Below the pieces are notes generated by a model. That model worked only from the letters and a program-made list of their open reading frames with translations, was not told the DNA's origin and did no database searches. From Sambucus nigra (taxonomy: Eukaryota; Streptophyta; Magnoliopsida; Dipsacales; Adoxaceae), in the NCBI GenBank assembly GCA_949130495.1, contig OX422214.1:257676187-257740186 (forward strand): 64,000 bases of DNA, in the 5' to 3' direction. A program made the position numbers and the translations under genes. Shown in pieces: positions 12,642-24,137 of this stretch (its first letter is position 1; the number at the start of each line of letters is the position of its first letter).

Positions 12642-12707
12642 TAGATTGGCAAGTGTGAGTGTTATTTCAATTGATCAATTGAAATAACAGTCACACTTGT
12701 CAATCTA
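12642..12707. repeat. 66-bp near-perfect palindrome
   Basis: The two 33-bp arms (starting TAGATTG and meeting at a central GATC, 12673-12676) differ at only about two positions. It lies inside the CACTA, 5' of the TNP2 remnant. It could fold as a hairpin of more than 30 bp with no loop. Confidence 0.9.
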
Positions 12708-13879
12708 GTATGTACCCAGAGAATATTAGGATACGACTGCAGAACTTCCTCCAAAAGTAATAACTTCAAGCCATTAAGAATATTATACCAAAATTATGCA
12801 GTCCCAAATTGTCCAAACGGGACAATTCGAAAGATCTCATTATAGGGGTAATGACTCTCGAACGGGTTTAAGGGCAATTGAATGCGTACGCATAAGAACT
12901 AGAAGGCTAGTATCTATGCGCATGTGACACCCCGCCTAATAAAATACCGGGCGATCACTCCTATATCAAATTAAAACAGGAGTCTCATATGGATCATTCT
13001 TAGCATCACTGTCGAAAATCCATTTATTTACTAATAACCTATTAGGCCGGTGTCAAAATTTTACTTAACTACTCTTTTTAACAACCACAAAATTTAAAAA
13101 CATCCACACAGTTTATGCGTAAATGAAACTAAAGTGAAATAAAATAACCGAACACTCGGTCAAAATATACAACCATAACAAATGTCGTACAAAAGAATAA
13201 ATAAATACAGTTGGACCATTGGCCCGAATGTTTATATAATACCTCCTATCTAGAATACAAGGAGAGAATCGTCTACCGAGAACCTGCAAGCATCCACAGC
13301 TGCTACAGCAGATGTCTGACTTGAAGGAAGCGTCATCCAGGCGTCCCTGTGTCTGGACACTTATATATATAACACAAGAAAGGAAAAGTAGATAAACGGG
13401 TCAGAGCCCGAGTTTGAAAATATTTTGCAAGTGCATAAATGCTTTATTTTTAGAAAAATAGATTTTATCTCATATATAAGTTTGGTATCGCACTCCCATG
13501 AGATACCCCTCACCTCTCCACTAACAGTGCACTCCTAACGCATCCCTCTAACATCCTAGTCAAGCTACCCTGCTAAACTAGTCTATCACCCAACTACTAT
13601 CAACCCTAGATAGTCCAAGTAATGTACTAAGAGCTAAACTTCTCCCCAGTCTCAACGCTATGCCATGTTCGTGCGTGGGGTGTCTCGCAAAGCGAAATCC
13701 AAACAAGAAACCCCCCCGATACACTACCACGCGGCAAGGTCAATCGTCGGGATCCATTAGACTCTCGGTACTCGATTCATCCATATATACATATTCATTT
13801 TACAATATACATCCGGATCTATCTCCCGGACTGAGGATTCATATACAAAGTATTTATCAATACTTTTCATTTTTATCTC

Positions 13880-14215
13880 AAAACTTTCCATTTCCTTTCT
13901 CATATCCAGGAAATGTATTTAAAATCCAATTCATTATCATGAATTGCTTTAACAAATCATATAACTTTTGAAAGCCAGTTTATTATCATAAAAATGCTTT
14001 TCCGTTTCAAAATATCCCATTTCCCTTTTTATATTCAGGAAATGTATTAAAAGCCATTTTCATTATCATAAAAATGCTTTTACCATATCATGTGCTTCCA
14101 CTTCCCTTCTTCCATCCGGGAAGTGTTACCGAAGCCAAAACATTTATACCATTTCCCTTATTTCATCCAGGAAATGTAAACTAAAGCCAATTTATTATCA
14201 TAAATTGCTTTAATA
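13880..14215. repeat. LTR subrepeat array (GGAAATGT / ATTATCATAAA units)
   Basis: Four diverged units, each with a CATTTCCCTT-like run, a CAGGAAATGT-like run, AAAGCCA and ATTATCATAAAAATGC. The same array is at about 19665-19985 in the other LTR. It sits at a similar distance from the LTR end as the 47-bp array in the solo LTR at 43561-46503. Confidence 0.8.
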
Positions 14216-14933
14216 CGATATATATATATATAATGCGTTCTAAGACCACCCGTACGGCGCGTCCCTAAATGACCATCGTCTTCCAGTGCATATCAATTAC
14301 GACACCTGGGCACCTATATGCAATACGTCGGGAATCAGTCATATGCCTGCGGGCTAGTCATAACCACAGCCCAAGTTACCTAACCATCGCAGAAAACATA
14401 ACATAACATAAACGCTCATATGGCCTAGAGGACTATATCCACCCTGCATTCGCTAGCCAGGGGGCTTCACCTCAGCGCGCGAACATCCCTTATGATGTCA
14501 TTTATAGAGGGTGTGGACTATAAATCAGTAATTATGAAATCATTTCTTTTTCCATTTTGAAAACATTCATATTTTATTTTCAAAATCATTTACATCATAT
14601 CATATATACTTTAATCACATAGTATATATATCTATACCATATATTCCTCCTCGAATATATATAAATGGCCATATTTGCCAAACCATCTATCGATGACCAA
14701 AAATCCCAAAGATTCTCTCAAAGCATCATAATCATGCATTCATATTCGCATGATACTAAACCCAAAGTATTTCCTTACTTTGATAATCAATATATACCTA
14801 AATCCCATCTACGGATTTATTAGATATCTCCAATTATACCATTTCTCCCTAAGCGAATATATACCTATATTCCCAAATCAAAATTTAACTCCCCAAACTC
14901 TTAAGGGAAGAAAACTGGCCATTCTGACCAAAG

Positions 14934-15110
14934 CGAATCGATTCGCCCAAATTGCGAATCGATTCGGGTGGGCGAATCGATTCGGAAAATGTTCTGCAAA
15001 CAGGTCCTTAATGGCGAATCTATTTGATTTATATCCGAATTGATTCGGCCCACTGCATAATTACAAATTCCCTTAGGCGAATCGATTCGGCTTAGACCCG
15101 AATCGATTCG
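14934..15110. repeat. Cluster of CGAATCGATTCG palindromes (3' LTR copy)
   Basis: Exact 12-bp palindromes start at 14934, 14955, 14973, 15078 and 15099. Degenerate ones lie between them, and another exact one is at 15435. Neighbour spacing is 21, 18 and 21 bp, close to two turns of the helix. Confidence 0.95.
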
Positions 15111-16367
15111 ACCTGTTTGAGGGGCACTATTTGGGCGATTTTTTTCAATCTCCAAAATACCCCAAATATCAATCCAACCTCCATTTAAATTATAACTCGG
15201 ATTTATTCCTACAAACCCAAGGTTCTAATATCTCCTCAAATTCTTTAGAGGTCCTAACAATCCTTTTGAGAACCCCTAATATTTATCTCCAATAATTTTT
15301 GACAAACGATTTCGATCTCGGATAGCTTTTCGTAGAAAAATCACAATAAATCCAAAAAAATCAGAAAAATACGCGGTCGGTGCCCACGTGACCGAATCGA
15401 AAATATCTACAATTTTTATTTTTTGACTAGGAGCCGAATCGATTCGGAAAGACGCAGGGGTCACTATTCATCATCTTCTTCGAGACGGTTTCGGCCATTA
15501 AAGCTTCTCCCAAGCTTTTTGTCGCCTCACCCAACGTCCTACAACCTCAACAAATTACAAATACACATATATTAAGGGTTCTAAACATCCTAGAACCCTA
15601 AACCACCAATTTATTTCGATTAATTTCTAAGTTTCTCCAATTATGAAATTTTAGGGGTTTATTCGTTTTAACTCCCGAAAACCCGTTTTATTCACGAAAA
15701 CCCAACCCAAAATCTTTAGGGTTTATTTATACCAAACTACGATATGAGATTTATTCTCAAAAGTAAATAAATCAAGTAAACACTTGCCTGGAGGATGAAA
15801 TCCGACGACCTCGAGTCGAATCCGGCGGAGTTTGGCCGAAACCTCCACTTTTCTCCTCTTTTTTCTCCTCCTCTCTCTCTTCTCTCTCTTTTCTTCCTTT
15901 CTTTCTATTTTCTTCCCTCTCCCCCTCTTTATAAAGAAAGAAAAAGGGTTATACCCCTTAAAACCCAAAAATGACTCGTTTACTCAATTAAGAGCCCGTT
16001 TAACTCTAAACTTCCTCGAAACTCAATTTCGACAATCGGACACTCTTTTTCGACTATCTCGGACATTCCGAGACTAACGACGCAGTCGAAATTCCCATCC
16101 GGGGTACTTGATCGCAAATCACTATTCTAACCCAAAATAACTTTATGCGGGTTTTCTAATTAAAATCTTACCTTTTTGTCGCTTTACTCAACGACGACAT
16201 ATAATTAAAATACTTCGACCTATTTAGTCCCAAAAATAATCACAACCCCCATCGAAAGCATTAAATCCTCGAGAATCCCCAAAATCACTATTTCGAGAAA
16301 TTCTCCAAATTTCCATTTTATACTTAATTATGGAATTTAAGTGTCTCCAAAATGACGGGTTGTTACA

Positions 16368-16380
16368 TACTCCCCCCCTT
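16368..16380 (-). promoter_or_regulatory. Polypurine tract of the LARD-like element
   Basis: Reads AAGGGGGGGAGTA on the minus strand, directly next to the 3' LTR. It is preceded by GAATTTCGAGGACGAAATTC, the usual end of the chromovirus coding region just before the PPT. Confidence 0.85.
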
Positions 16381-18472
16381 ACAAGGGAATTTCGTCCTCG
16401 AAATTCAGGTGCAACCTACACCACCAATCCCAGAATTGCTCCAAATCCTAATACCTCAAGGTGTACTCCAAGTACTAGCTTCACTATAAGCTCCTCTAAA
16501 TTTCTACCCGTAACACACAACAACGACGCGTTACTCCAATGGCTTCTCTTGTTGCTAATAAGAGAAACGGGTCTATAACTATCGCTTTACATCTCGCAAA
16601 GCTTCAACTTTATATACCACGCCCCTTCTATTTCAGGCGGTATATAAACCAACTTACTAAGGTGCCCATACACCTTTCTAACCTGTGCACATCTGCACAT
16701 CCATAGTGAACGTCTGACACGTAACACTCTCTGCCAATAAGGGTATCCTTTCCTCGGTGTAATACTCACCTATGGGTCCTCCCAACCCACGAAATTCATT
16801 TTCCTAACCTCGGCGTCACTAACTATACTAAACTTACATCCTAACAATACTACTGCCTAAGCATTATCCTACCTATGCGAAATGAATGTAATCCTAAGTA
16901 TGTCCCTAGTGCCCAAGGCCTCTCTCAACTTCCGACATTTGCTTGGTTTCATGCGTGGGACGTCTCGCCAAAGCGAAATCCAAACAAGGAACCCTCCCGT
17001 TACACTACTCCCTCGCGTTGTCAGTCATCGAGATATAGCGACCTAAGGCACACCAGCGGGATGTCCTAAATCCTACCTACGCTAACCTACAGATGCATTT
17101 TTACTATCTTATCCTTCCGCCCATACGGAAGGAAACCTAACCAATCGAAGTGCCCACTTTTTGAAAAAGTGTCACGAACATCATACCCAAAACATATCTT
17201 CTCAAAATTTTGCCTTTTCATTAAGGCCTGACTATAACTCTCAAATCAATTTCTCTAAATCCTACTCCACCCACCCACTTGTGGTGAAAGGATTACTTTA
17301 GTGCTTTTCCATAGCACAATATTTCCATAGGCATACTATCATCATACGGCTCAAAGTCTATAGTGGTTCATCCACACTATAAGAACTTTTCACAAAACCC
17401 ACATCCTTGCATCCTATAACATCTCTCCACTCCCGACGCCGCTAAGATTCATGTGTTGAGCGTCTCGCAAAGCGAAATCCAAACAAGGAACCCCTCCACA
17501 CACTCCTACTTAACTTTGTCAGTCATGGAGGTCCGTTATTTCAACATGCAATCGGGATAACCCTATCCCCTATTCCAATAAAAAAGGTGATCCGAACTCC
17601 TATCTCTAACTAAGAGTCACACCACCCAGCGCATCGCAATACACTCAATCTCTGCGCAATTAATAACGAGCTTAGACTCGCAGCTCAACAATTAACCTGG
17701 CACACCTCAAATTATATCTATAAGGTCGCCACGTATTCAAATCATGATAATTAAACTTCTGCTCATCGAAGTTCCATCTACCCATAACAATAAAGGCGAA
17801 CTCAACCTGTATCCAGGTGAGACACCTCAACAACAACCCGTTCCACCCTGGAACTGCGGACACAATAGTCTTGCCATCCTTAGCCTACTATCGCTCCGAA
17901 CAACCAATAACCTCACCATACTCGTATAGACATATAAAACGAGTATCACAACCCAAATACATATATATTCAACATATCAACACCCGCCTCTATAGCGAAT
18001 GAAGGAAAATAAAACTCCGATATCACGGAAAACACGCAGGCATACATTATCTAATGTTATCGATACCGCCACAACTCAAATTACACACACGAGCCTAGGG
18101 CTAACGAACACCGCGAATTTATCTAGTCACACCAAATATACCTCCTTCATTGAGGTAAAAATCATAATAACCACTTTACCCTGCTCCTTAAAATCATCTT
18201 ACTAGTCCTCATAACTTCTTCGTTAGAAGGAAATTCCACTACAAGTTTCAACCTATAGCTCCAACTAAGCCCCACCTCCTGCCGCCATCCAAGCTCCGCA
18301 CATGATTCTCGAACGAGTGCACAAAAGATTTACATAATCTTATACTATGGCAGGAGAACGAAATCTCACAAGAGAAATCAACAATCCTAACCCTGAGGCT
18401 CTATATCAAATCGAGAGCAACGCTGAAAGCGTAGTACGTTCGTACAGATTCCTAAGGACACTAGAACCTGAT
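16381..18472 (-). other. Coding-poor interior of the LARD-like element
   Basis: No frame here shows RT, integrase, protease or a gag zinc knuckle; short open frames (for example 17672-17863 minus) are unrecognised. Two copies of an ~85-bp module also found in the LTRs lie at about 16950-17040 and 17452-17530. The retained parts are therefore the PBS side, the PPT side and this module. Confidence 0.7.
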
Positions 18473-18484
18473 GCTCTGATACCA
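18473..18484 (-). promoter_or_regulatory. Primer binding site (initiator tRNA-Met)
   Basis: The minus strand reads TGGTATCAGAGC, the standard 12-nt complement of the 3' end of plant initiator tRNA-Met, two bases from the right LTR (18487). This fixes the element's direction as minus. Confidence 0.93.
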
Positions 18485-19237
18485 TCTATGACACCCCGCC
18501 TAATAAAATACCGGGCGATCACTCCTATATCAAATTAAAACAGGAGTCTCATATGGATCATTCTTAGCATCACTGTCGAAAATCCATTTAATTACTAATA
18601 ATCTATTAGGCCGGTGTTAAAATTTTACTTAACTACTCTTTTTAACAACCACAAAATTTAAAAACATCCACACAGTTTATGCGTAAATGAAACTGAAGTG
18701 AAATAAAATAACCGAACACTCGGTCAAAATATACAACCATAATGAATGTCGTACAAAAGAATAAATAAATACAGTTGGACCATTGGCCCGAATGTTTATA
18801 TAATACCTCCTATCTAGAATACAAGGAGAGAAGCATCTACCGAGAACCTGCAAGCGTCCACAGCTACTGCAGCAGACGTCTGACTCGAAGGAAGTGTCAT
18901 CCAGGCGTCCCTGTGTCTGGACACCTATATATATATATATATAGCAAGAAAGGAAAAGTAGATAAACGGGTCAGAGCCCGAGTTTGAAAATATTTTGCAA
19001 GTGCATAAATGATTTATTTTTAGAAAAATAGATTTTATCTCATATTTAAGTTTGGTATCGCACTCCCATGAGATACCCCTCACCTCTCCACTAACAGTGC
19101 ACTCCTAACGCATCCCTCTAACATCCTAGTCAAGCTACCCTGCTAAACTAGCCTATCACCCAACTACTATCAACCCTAGATAGTCCAAGTAATGTACTAA
19201 GGGCTAAAATTCACCCCAGTCTCAACGCTATGCCATG

Positions 19238-19525
19238 TTCGTGTGTGGGGTGTCTCGCAAAGAAAAATTCAAATAAGGAACCACCCTGATACACTACTAT
19301 GCGGCAAGGTCGATCGTCGAGATCCGCCAGTCCCTCAGTACAGAATATATATAAATATATATACATATACACCATATAAGAAATCTAAATATAAGATCAC
19401 TAAGGATTAAACTTCTCCCCAGTCTCAACACATTGCTATATTCGTGCGTGGGGTGTCTCGCAAAACGAAATCCAAACAAGGAACCCCCCCGATACACTAC
19501 TATGCGGCAAGGTCAATCGTCGGGA
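19238..19525. repeat. Tandem pair of the ~85-bp GTCTCGCAAAGCG module
   Basis: Two copies (about 19238-19320 and 19441-19525) of a module that is single in the other LTR (about 13663-13750) and present twice in the interior. The core reads GTCTCGCAAAGCGAAATCC followed by AAACAAGGAACC. The first copy is the more diverged. Confidence 0.85.
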
Positions 19526-20017
19526 TCCATTAGACCCTCGGTACTCAATTCATCCATATATACATATTCATTTTACAATATACATCCAGATCTATCTCCC
19601 GGACTGAGGATTCATATACAAAGTATTTATCAATACTTTTCATTTTTATCTCAAAACTTTCTATTTCCCTTCTCATATCCAGGAAATGTATTTAAAAGCC
19701 AATTAATTATCGTGAATTGATTTAACAAATCATATAACTTTTGAAAGCCAGTTTATTATCATAAAAATGCTTTTCCATTCCAAAATATCCCATTTCCCCT
19801 TTTATATTCAGGAAATGTATTAAAAGCCATTTGCATTATCATAAAAATGCTTTTACCATATCATGTGCTTCCACTTCCCTTCTTCCATCCGGGAAGTGTT
19901 ACCGAAGCCAAAACATTTATCCCATTTCCCTTATTTCATCCAGGAAATGTAAATTAAAGCCAATTTATTATCATAAATTGCTTTAATACCAATAATGTCC
20001 AACATTATTGAAACCAG

Positions 20018-20020
<3 letters not shown>

Positions 20021-20114
<94 letters not shown>
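20021..20114. repeat. (TA)n microsatellite
   Basis: About 47 uninterrupted TA units in the 5' LTR. The corresponding place in the 3' LTR (about 14219-14232) has only a handful of units. Confidence 0.98.
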
Positions 20115-20115
<1 letters not shown>

Positions 20116-20816
20116 CGCGTTCTAAGACCGCCCGTACGGCGCGCCCCTAAATGACCATCATCTTCCAGTGCCTATCAATTACGACACCTGGGCACCTATA
20201 CGCAATACATCGGGAAGCAGCCATATGCCTGCGGGCTAGTCATAACCACACCCCAAGTTACCTAACCATCGCAGAAAACATAACATAACATAAACGCTCA
20301 TATGGCCTAGAGGACTATATCCACCCTGCATTCGCTAGCCAGGGGGCTTCACCTCAGCGCGCGAACTTCCCTTATGATGTCATTTAGAGAGGGTGTTAAC
20401 TATAAATCAGTAATTATGAAATCATTTCTTTTTCCATTTTTGAAAACATTCGTATTTTATTTTCAAAATCATTTACATCATATCATATATACTTTAATCA
20501 CATAGTATATATATCTATACCATATATTCCTCCTCGAATATATATAAATGGCCATATTTTCCAAACCATCTATCGATGACCAAAAATCCCAAAGATTCTC
20601 TCAAAGAATCATAATCATGCATTCATATTCGCATGATACTAAACCCAAAGTATTTCCTTACTTTGATAATCAATATATACCTAAATCCCATCTACGGATT
20701 TATTGGATATCTCCAATTATACCATTTCTCCCTAAGCGAATATATACCTATATTCCCAAATCAAAATTTAACTCCCCAAAATATTAAGGGAAGAAAACTG
20801 GCCATTCTGACCAAAG

Positions 20817-21015
20817 CGAATCGATTCGCCCAAATTACGAATCGATTCGGGTGGGCGAATCGATTCGACCCCCAATCCGAATCGATTCGGAAAGTGTTGT
20901 GCAAATAGGTCCTTAATGGCGAATCGATTCGGTCTATATCCGAATCGATTCATCCCACTGCAAAATTACAGATCCCCTTAGGCGAATCGATTCGTCCTAG
21001 ACCCGAATCGATTCG
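20817..21015. repeat. Cluster of CGAATCGATTCG palindromes (5' LTR copy)
   Basis: Palindromes start at 20817, 20838, 20856, 20878, 20920, 20941 (last base changed), 20983 and 21004. Spacings within groups are 21, 18, 22, 21 and 21 bp. Two more, partly degenerate, are at about 21328-21362. This copy is better preserved than the one in the 3' LTR. Confidence 0.95.
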
Positions 21016-22677
21016 ACCTGTTTGAGGGGCACGATTTTTTTCAATCTCCAAAATACCCCAAATATCAATCCAACCTCCATTTAAATTATAACTCGGATTT
21101 ATTCCTACAAACCCAAGGTTCTAATATCTCCTCAAATTCTTTAGAGGTCCTAACAATTCTTCTGAGAACCCCTAATTTTATCTCCAATAATTTTTTATAA
21201 ACGATTTCGATCTCGGACAGCTTTTTGTAGAAAAATGAATATAAATCCAAAAACAAATCAGAAAAATATGCGGTTGGCGCCCACGCGACCGCATCCGAAA
21301 GATCTACAATTTTTATTTTGACCAAGAATCGAATCGATTCGTATCAAGGCTGAATCGATTCTGAAAGACGCAGGGGTCACTATTCATCATCTTCTCCGAG
21401 ATGGTTTCGGCCATTGAAGCTTCTCCCAAGCTTTTGTTGCCTCACCCAACGTCCTACAACCTCAAAAAACTACAAATACACATATATTAAGGGTTCTAAA
21501 CATCCTAGAACCCTAAACCACCAATTTATTTCGATTAATTTCTAAGTTTCTCCAATTATGAAATTTTAGGGGTTTATTCGTTTTAACTCCCGAAAACCAG
21601 TTTTATTAACGAAAACCCAACCCAAAATCTTTAGGGTTTGTTTATACCAAACTACGATATGAGATTTATGCTCAAAAGTAAATAAAGCAAGTAAACACTT
21701 GCCTGGAGGATGAAATCCGACGACCTCGAGTCGAATCCGACGGAGTTTGGCCTTTTCTCCTCTTTTCTCTCCTCCTCTCTCTCTTCTCTCTCTTTTCTTC
21801 CTTTCTTTCTCTTTTCTTCCCTCTCCCCCTCTTTATAAAGAAAGAAAAAGGGTTATACCCCTTATAACCCAAAAACGACTCGTTTACTCAATTACGAGCC
21901 CGTTTAACTCTAAAATTCCTCGAAACTCAATTTCGACAATCGGACACTCTTTTCTGACTATCTCGGACATTTCGAGACTCACGGCGGTCGAAATTCCCAT
22001 CCGGGGTACTTGACCTAAAATCACTATTCTAACCCAAAATAACTTTATGCGAGTTTTCTAATTAAAATCTTACCTTTTGTCGCTTTACTCAACAGCGACA
22101 TATAATTAAAATACTTCGACCTATTTAGTCCCAAAAATAATCACAACCCCCATCGAAAATCATTAAATCCTCGAGAATCCCCAAAATCACTATTTCGAGA
22201 AATTCTCCAAATTGCCATTTTATACTTAATTATGGAATTTAAGTGTCCAAAATGACGGGTTGTTACAGCGCACTATATGTAATTTCAAGTATTTTTCATT
22301 TAATTATCATACTACATAAATTGTTCGATATACAAAGTAAATTTCAAAAAAAGTTGAAAAATCCTACCCCCATATGGACAATAATCTAGTGGTCATGTCA
22401 CTTTTAAAACTAACCAACCCAACATCGATCCACTATAATCCAACAGCAATGTCAACAACAAATGTGTATCCCGTACTCCTTCTAATTCATCTACTCAATT
22501 AATTATTTTCTTAAATTAAACTAACAATTAAAGTATACAATTATTAATTTACTAATTTACAATGAGGGGCAATCCTACTTTCATAATTAATCATATATTA
22601 ATTTACAATGAGGGGCAATCATATATTAATTTACTAAAAAAATTAATATTCAATCAATTCCTTTACAAGGAACATTA

Positions 22678-22893
22678 CGCAGAAACACGCACATACACGC
22701 ACACTACACACACACATACACACGCGCACATACACACATGCACCCGCGCACATACACACACACACATGCAGCCCCCACGACCACCCCACCACCCATCCCT
22801 GCCCCCTCCCCCCCACCTTGCCCCACCCCCTTTCCCCACCCTGCCCCACCCCCTTCCCCCACCACACACGCACACACACCACTACACACACAT

Positions 22894-22926
<33 letters not shown>

Positions 22927-23155
22927 GCCCCCCAATCCCTACCCCCTCCCACTCCCACCCTACCCCACCCCCATCCCCACCCCACACACACACACGCACA
23001 AATATATACACACACACATATATAAAGGGAAGAGAGAGAGAGAGAGAGAGAGAGAAAGTAACCTGAAAGTAGAGAGAGAGGGGGAGAGCAGCGTAGAGAG
23101 AAAGAGAGAGAAAAAAGGAGGGAAGAATCGTCGGGGGAAAAAAGAAGGGGAAAGA
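22678..23155. repeat. CA-rich, C-rich and GA-rich low-complexity tract
   Basis: Runs of CACACA and CCCCACCC alternate to about 23010, then GAGAGA to about 23120. It lies in the 5' part of the CACTA element just inside the subterminal repeats. Long open frames across it (both strands) translate to His-Thr, Cys-Val or Ser-Leu repeats and are not genes. Confidence 0.9.
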
Positions 23156-23176
23156 GTTTTTTTCTGGAACATTTGT

Positions 23177-23423
23177 CACGGATGTGTCACGGTCCTTGAC
23201 CATGACAATATCATAAGGATTGTCATGGTCCTTGACCGAGACAAGTCCATGACTAGTCCGTGATAAGTATAGTTATCACGGTCTTGTCACGGTCAATGAC
23301 CATGACAATACCTTATCACGGTCATTGATCGTGATAAAAAAATGCGTGTTTTTTTATCACGGTCAATGACCGTGATAAGGCTAGCGGCTGGAAGGGTGCC
23401 AATTTACCCATTTTGGTGTAGTG
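23177..23423. repeat. CACTA right subterminal repeat array and terminal repeat
   Basis: Repeated TCACGGTC-, GTCATGGTCCTTGACC- and TTATCACGGTCATTGA-type units in both orientations, ending in TTTTGGTGTAGTG. It mirrors the left array at 8601-8905. Confidence 0.85.
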
Positions 23424-24137
23424 ATTTGGCTGGTATGTATTTTGATTGATGTATTCTCCATTAATGATGCTTACTTGGATGGATTGTGTTGCTTCTACAA
23501 TCATTGGCTAGTCTCTTAGGTTAGTTATCATAATCCTACCATGGATAATTGAATATTAGTTTTAGGGTTTGATTGATATTCATTCTAATTGAACCTCATG
23601 TATTGGGATTGGAGTATCATAGTCTCTTCGCTTACCTTGTCATACAAGGGTAGTGTTTGAAGTTTTACTACAATACCAACCCATTTGTCTCCATAATTTA
23701 TTAACCCCTAATTTTCCATTGATGAGCTTGTTCTCTACATGTTTGATGTTCGGACTTAATTAATTATGATTGATTAGAATCAATTTGAATTGAATGTCAT
23801 GATCTATAGAAAATTCAATGTGGGAGAATGATCCCTAATCAATTTTTTCCATTTTATATCATAAGATTCCTAGTTTGTTTTATAATAACCATTATATTTT
23901 ACTAATTCATATTTATTTTAACGTGTGATAGGATGTGTTTTAGTTTTAGTTCACTACCCTCAACAATCATCACCTTTTACACTTTAATTTTATAATGTAT
24001 AGTAACTCTTATAACCCGAGTTCGTTCTTTTTTTAGTGTCCAGTTCCTATGGAATACGATCCTGGGCTTACCCGGTTATTACTTATTGCAACTGATTTTC
24101 ACTTAAGTCAAACATAATTTCTAAAGCATTAAGTTTT

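Larger units (their letters stand above)
12923..16367 (-). repeat. 3' LTR of the LARD-like element
   Basis: 3445 bp, starting TGTGACACCCCGCC and ending GGGTTGTTACA on the plus strand. It contains a conserved outer block (to about 13030), a subrepeat array (13880-14215), a palindrome cluster (14934-15110 plus 15435-15446) and a CT-rich stretch near 15840-15920. Open frames inside it are short and shared with the other LTR, so I do not call genes. Confidence 0.92.
12923..22267 (-). mobile_element. Non-autonomous Tekay-like LTR retrotransposon (LARD-like)
   Basis: Two long direct repeats, 12923-16367 and 18487-22267, are flanked outside by the 5-bp duplication GCGCA (12918-12922, 22268-22272). 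The ends are TG...CA. On the minus strand a PBS matching initiator tRNA-Met follows the right LTR, and a purine tract precedes the left LTR. The interior is only 2119 bp and codes for no gag or pol domain I can find, apart from a last FRGRNS-like tail near the PPT. Long LTRs with a coding-poor core fit a large retrotransposon derivative moved by an autonomous relative. The element at 59329 shows that related coding elements exist. Confidence 0.9.
18487..22267 (-). repeat. 5' LTR of the LARD-like element
   Basis: 3781 bp, collinear with 12923-16367. It is longer because of a tandem duplication of about 205 bp (about 19200-19410) and a TA tract (20021-20114). The inner terminus reads TATGACACC where the other LTR has TGTGACACC. 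Confidence 0.92.
8601..23423 (-). mobile_element. CACTA (En/Spm, CMC) transposon with a nested LTR element
   Basis: The left end is CACTACACCAAAT and the right end, reverse-complemented, is CACTACACCAAAA: 12 matching terminal bases of the classic CACTA type. The 3-bp target duplication ATT lies at 8598-8600 and 23424-23426. Both ends carry clusters of TCACGGTCATTGACCGTGA-like subterminal repeats. Transposase remnants read leftward (TNP2-like at 11.1-12.37 kb, Ptta/En/Spm-like at 9.39-10.84 kb). Without the nested element (12923-22267) and one duplication it is about 5.5 kb. The TNP2 core is missing, so it would depend on another copy for movement. Confidence 0.93.
7807..24130 (+). mobile_element. 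Athila-like 5' LTR (copy 2), split by the CACTA element
   Basis: The LTR runs 7807-8600 and resumes at 23427 after the CACTA insertion, about 1.5 kb in all. It starts TGATTAGTCATGAATATTGC, parallel to TGATTCGTATCGAATATTGC at 67. It ends just before a decayed Athila-type PBS at 24138, followed by gag. The 3-bp duplication ATT flanks the CACTA, so removing it restores a continuous LTR. It contains CGAATCGATTCG-type palindromes at 8218-8318. The exact right border is uncertain by some tens of bases. Confidence 0.65.

Noticed and set aside
14750..15043. Open frames with repeated NRF/ESIR-like peptides over the palindrome clusters
   Set aside because: The peptide repeats are a by-product of the 12-bp palindromes, seen on both strands and in both LTRs.
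15832..16077. Frames over the CT-rich LTR segment (also 21672-22013)
   Set aside because: Both strands are open over a simple-sequence tract in LTRs; no coding signal.
22562..23263. Long open frames on both strands (up to 233 codons) rich in His-Thr, Cys-Val or Ser-Leu
   Set aside because: They are translations of CA, CCCCAC and GA microsatellites; several frames are open at once and no domain is present.
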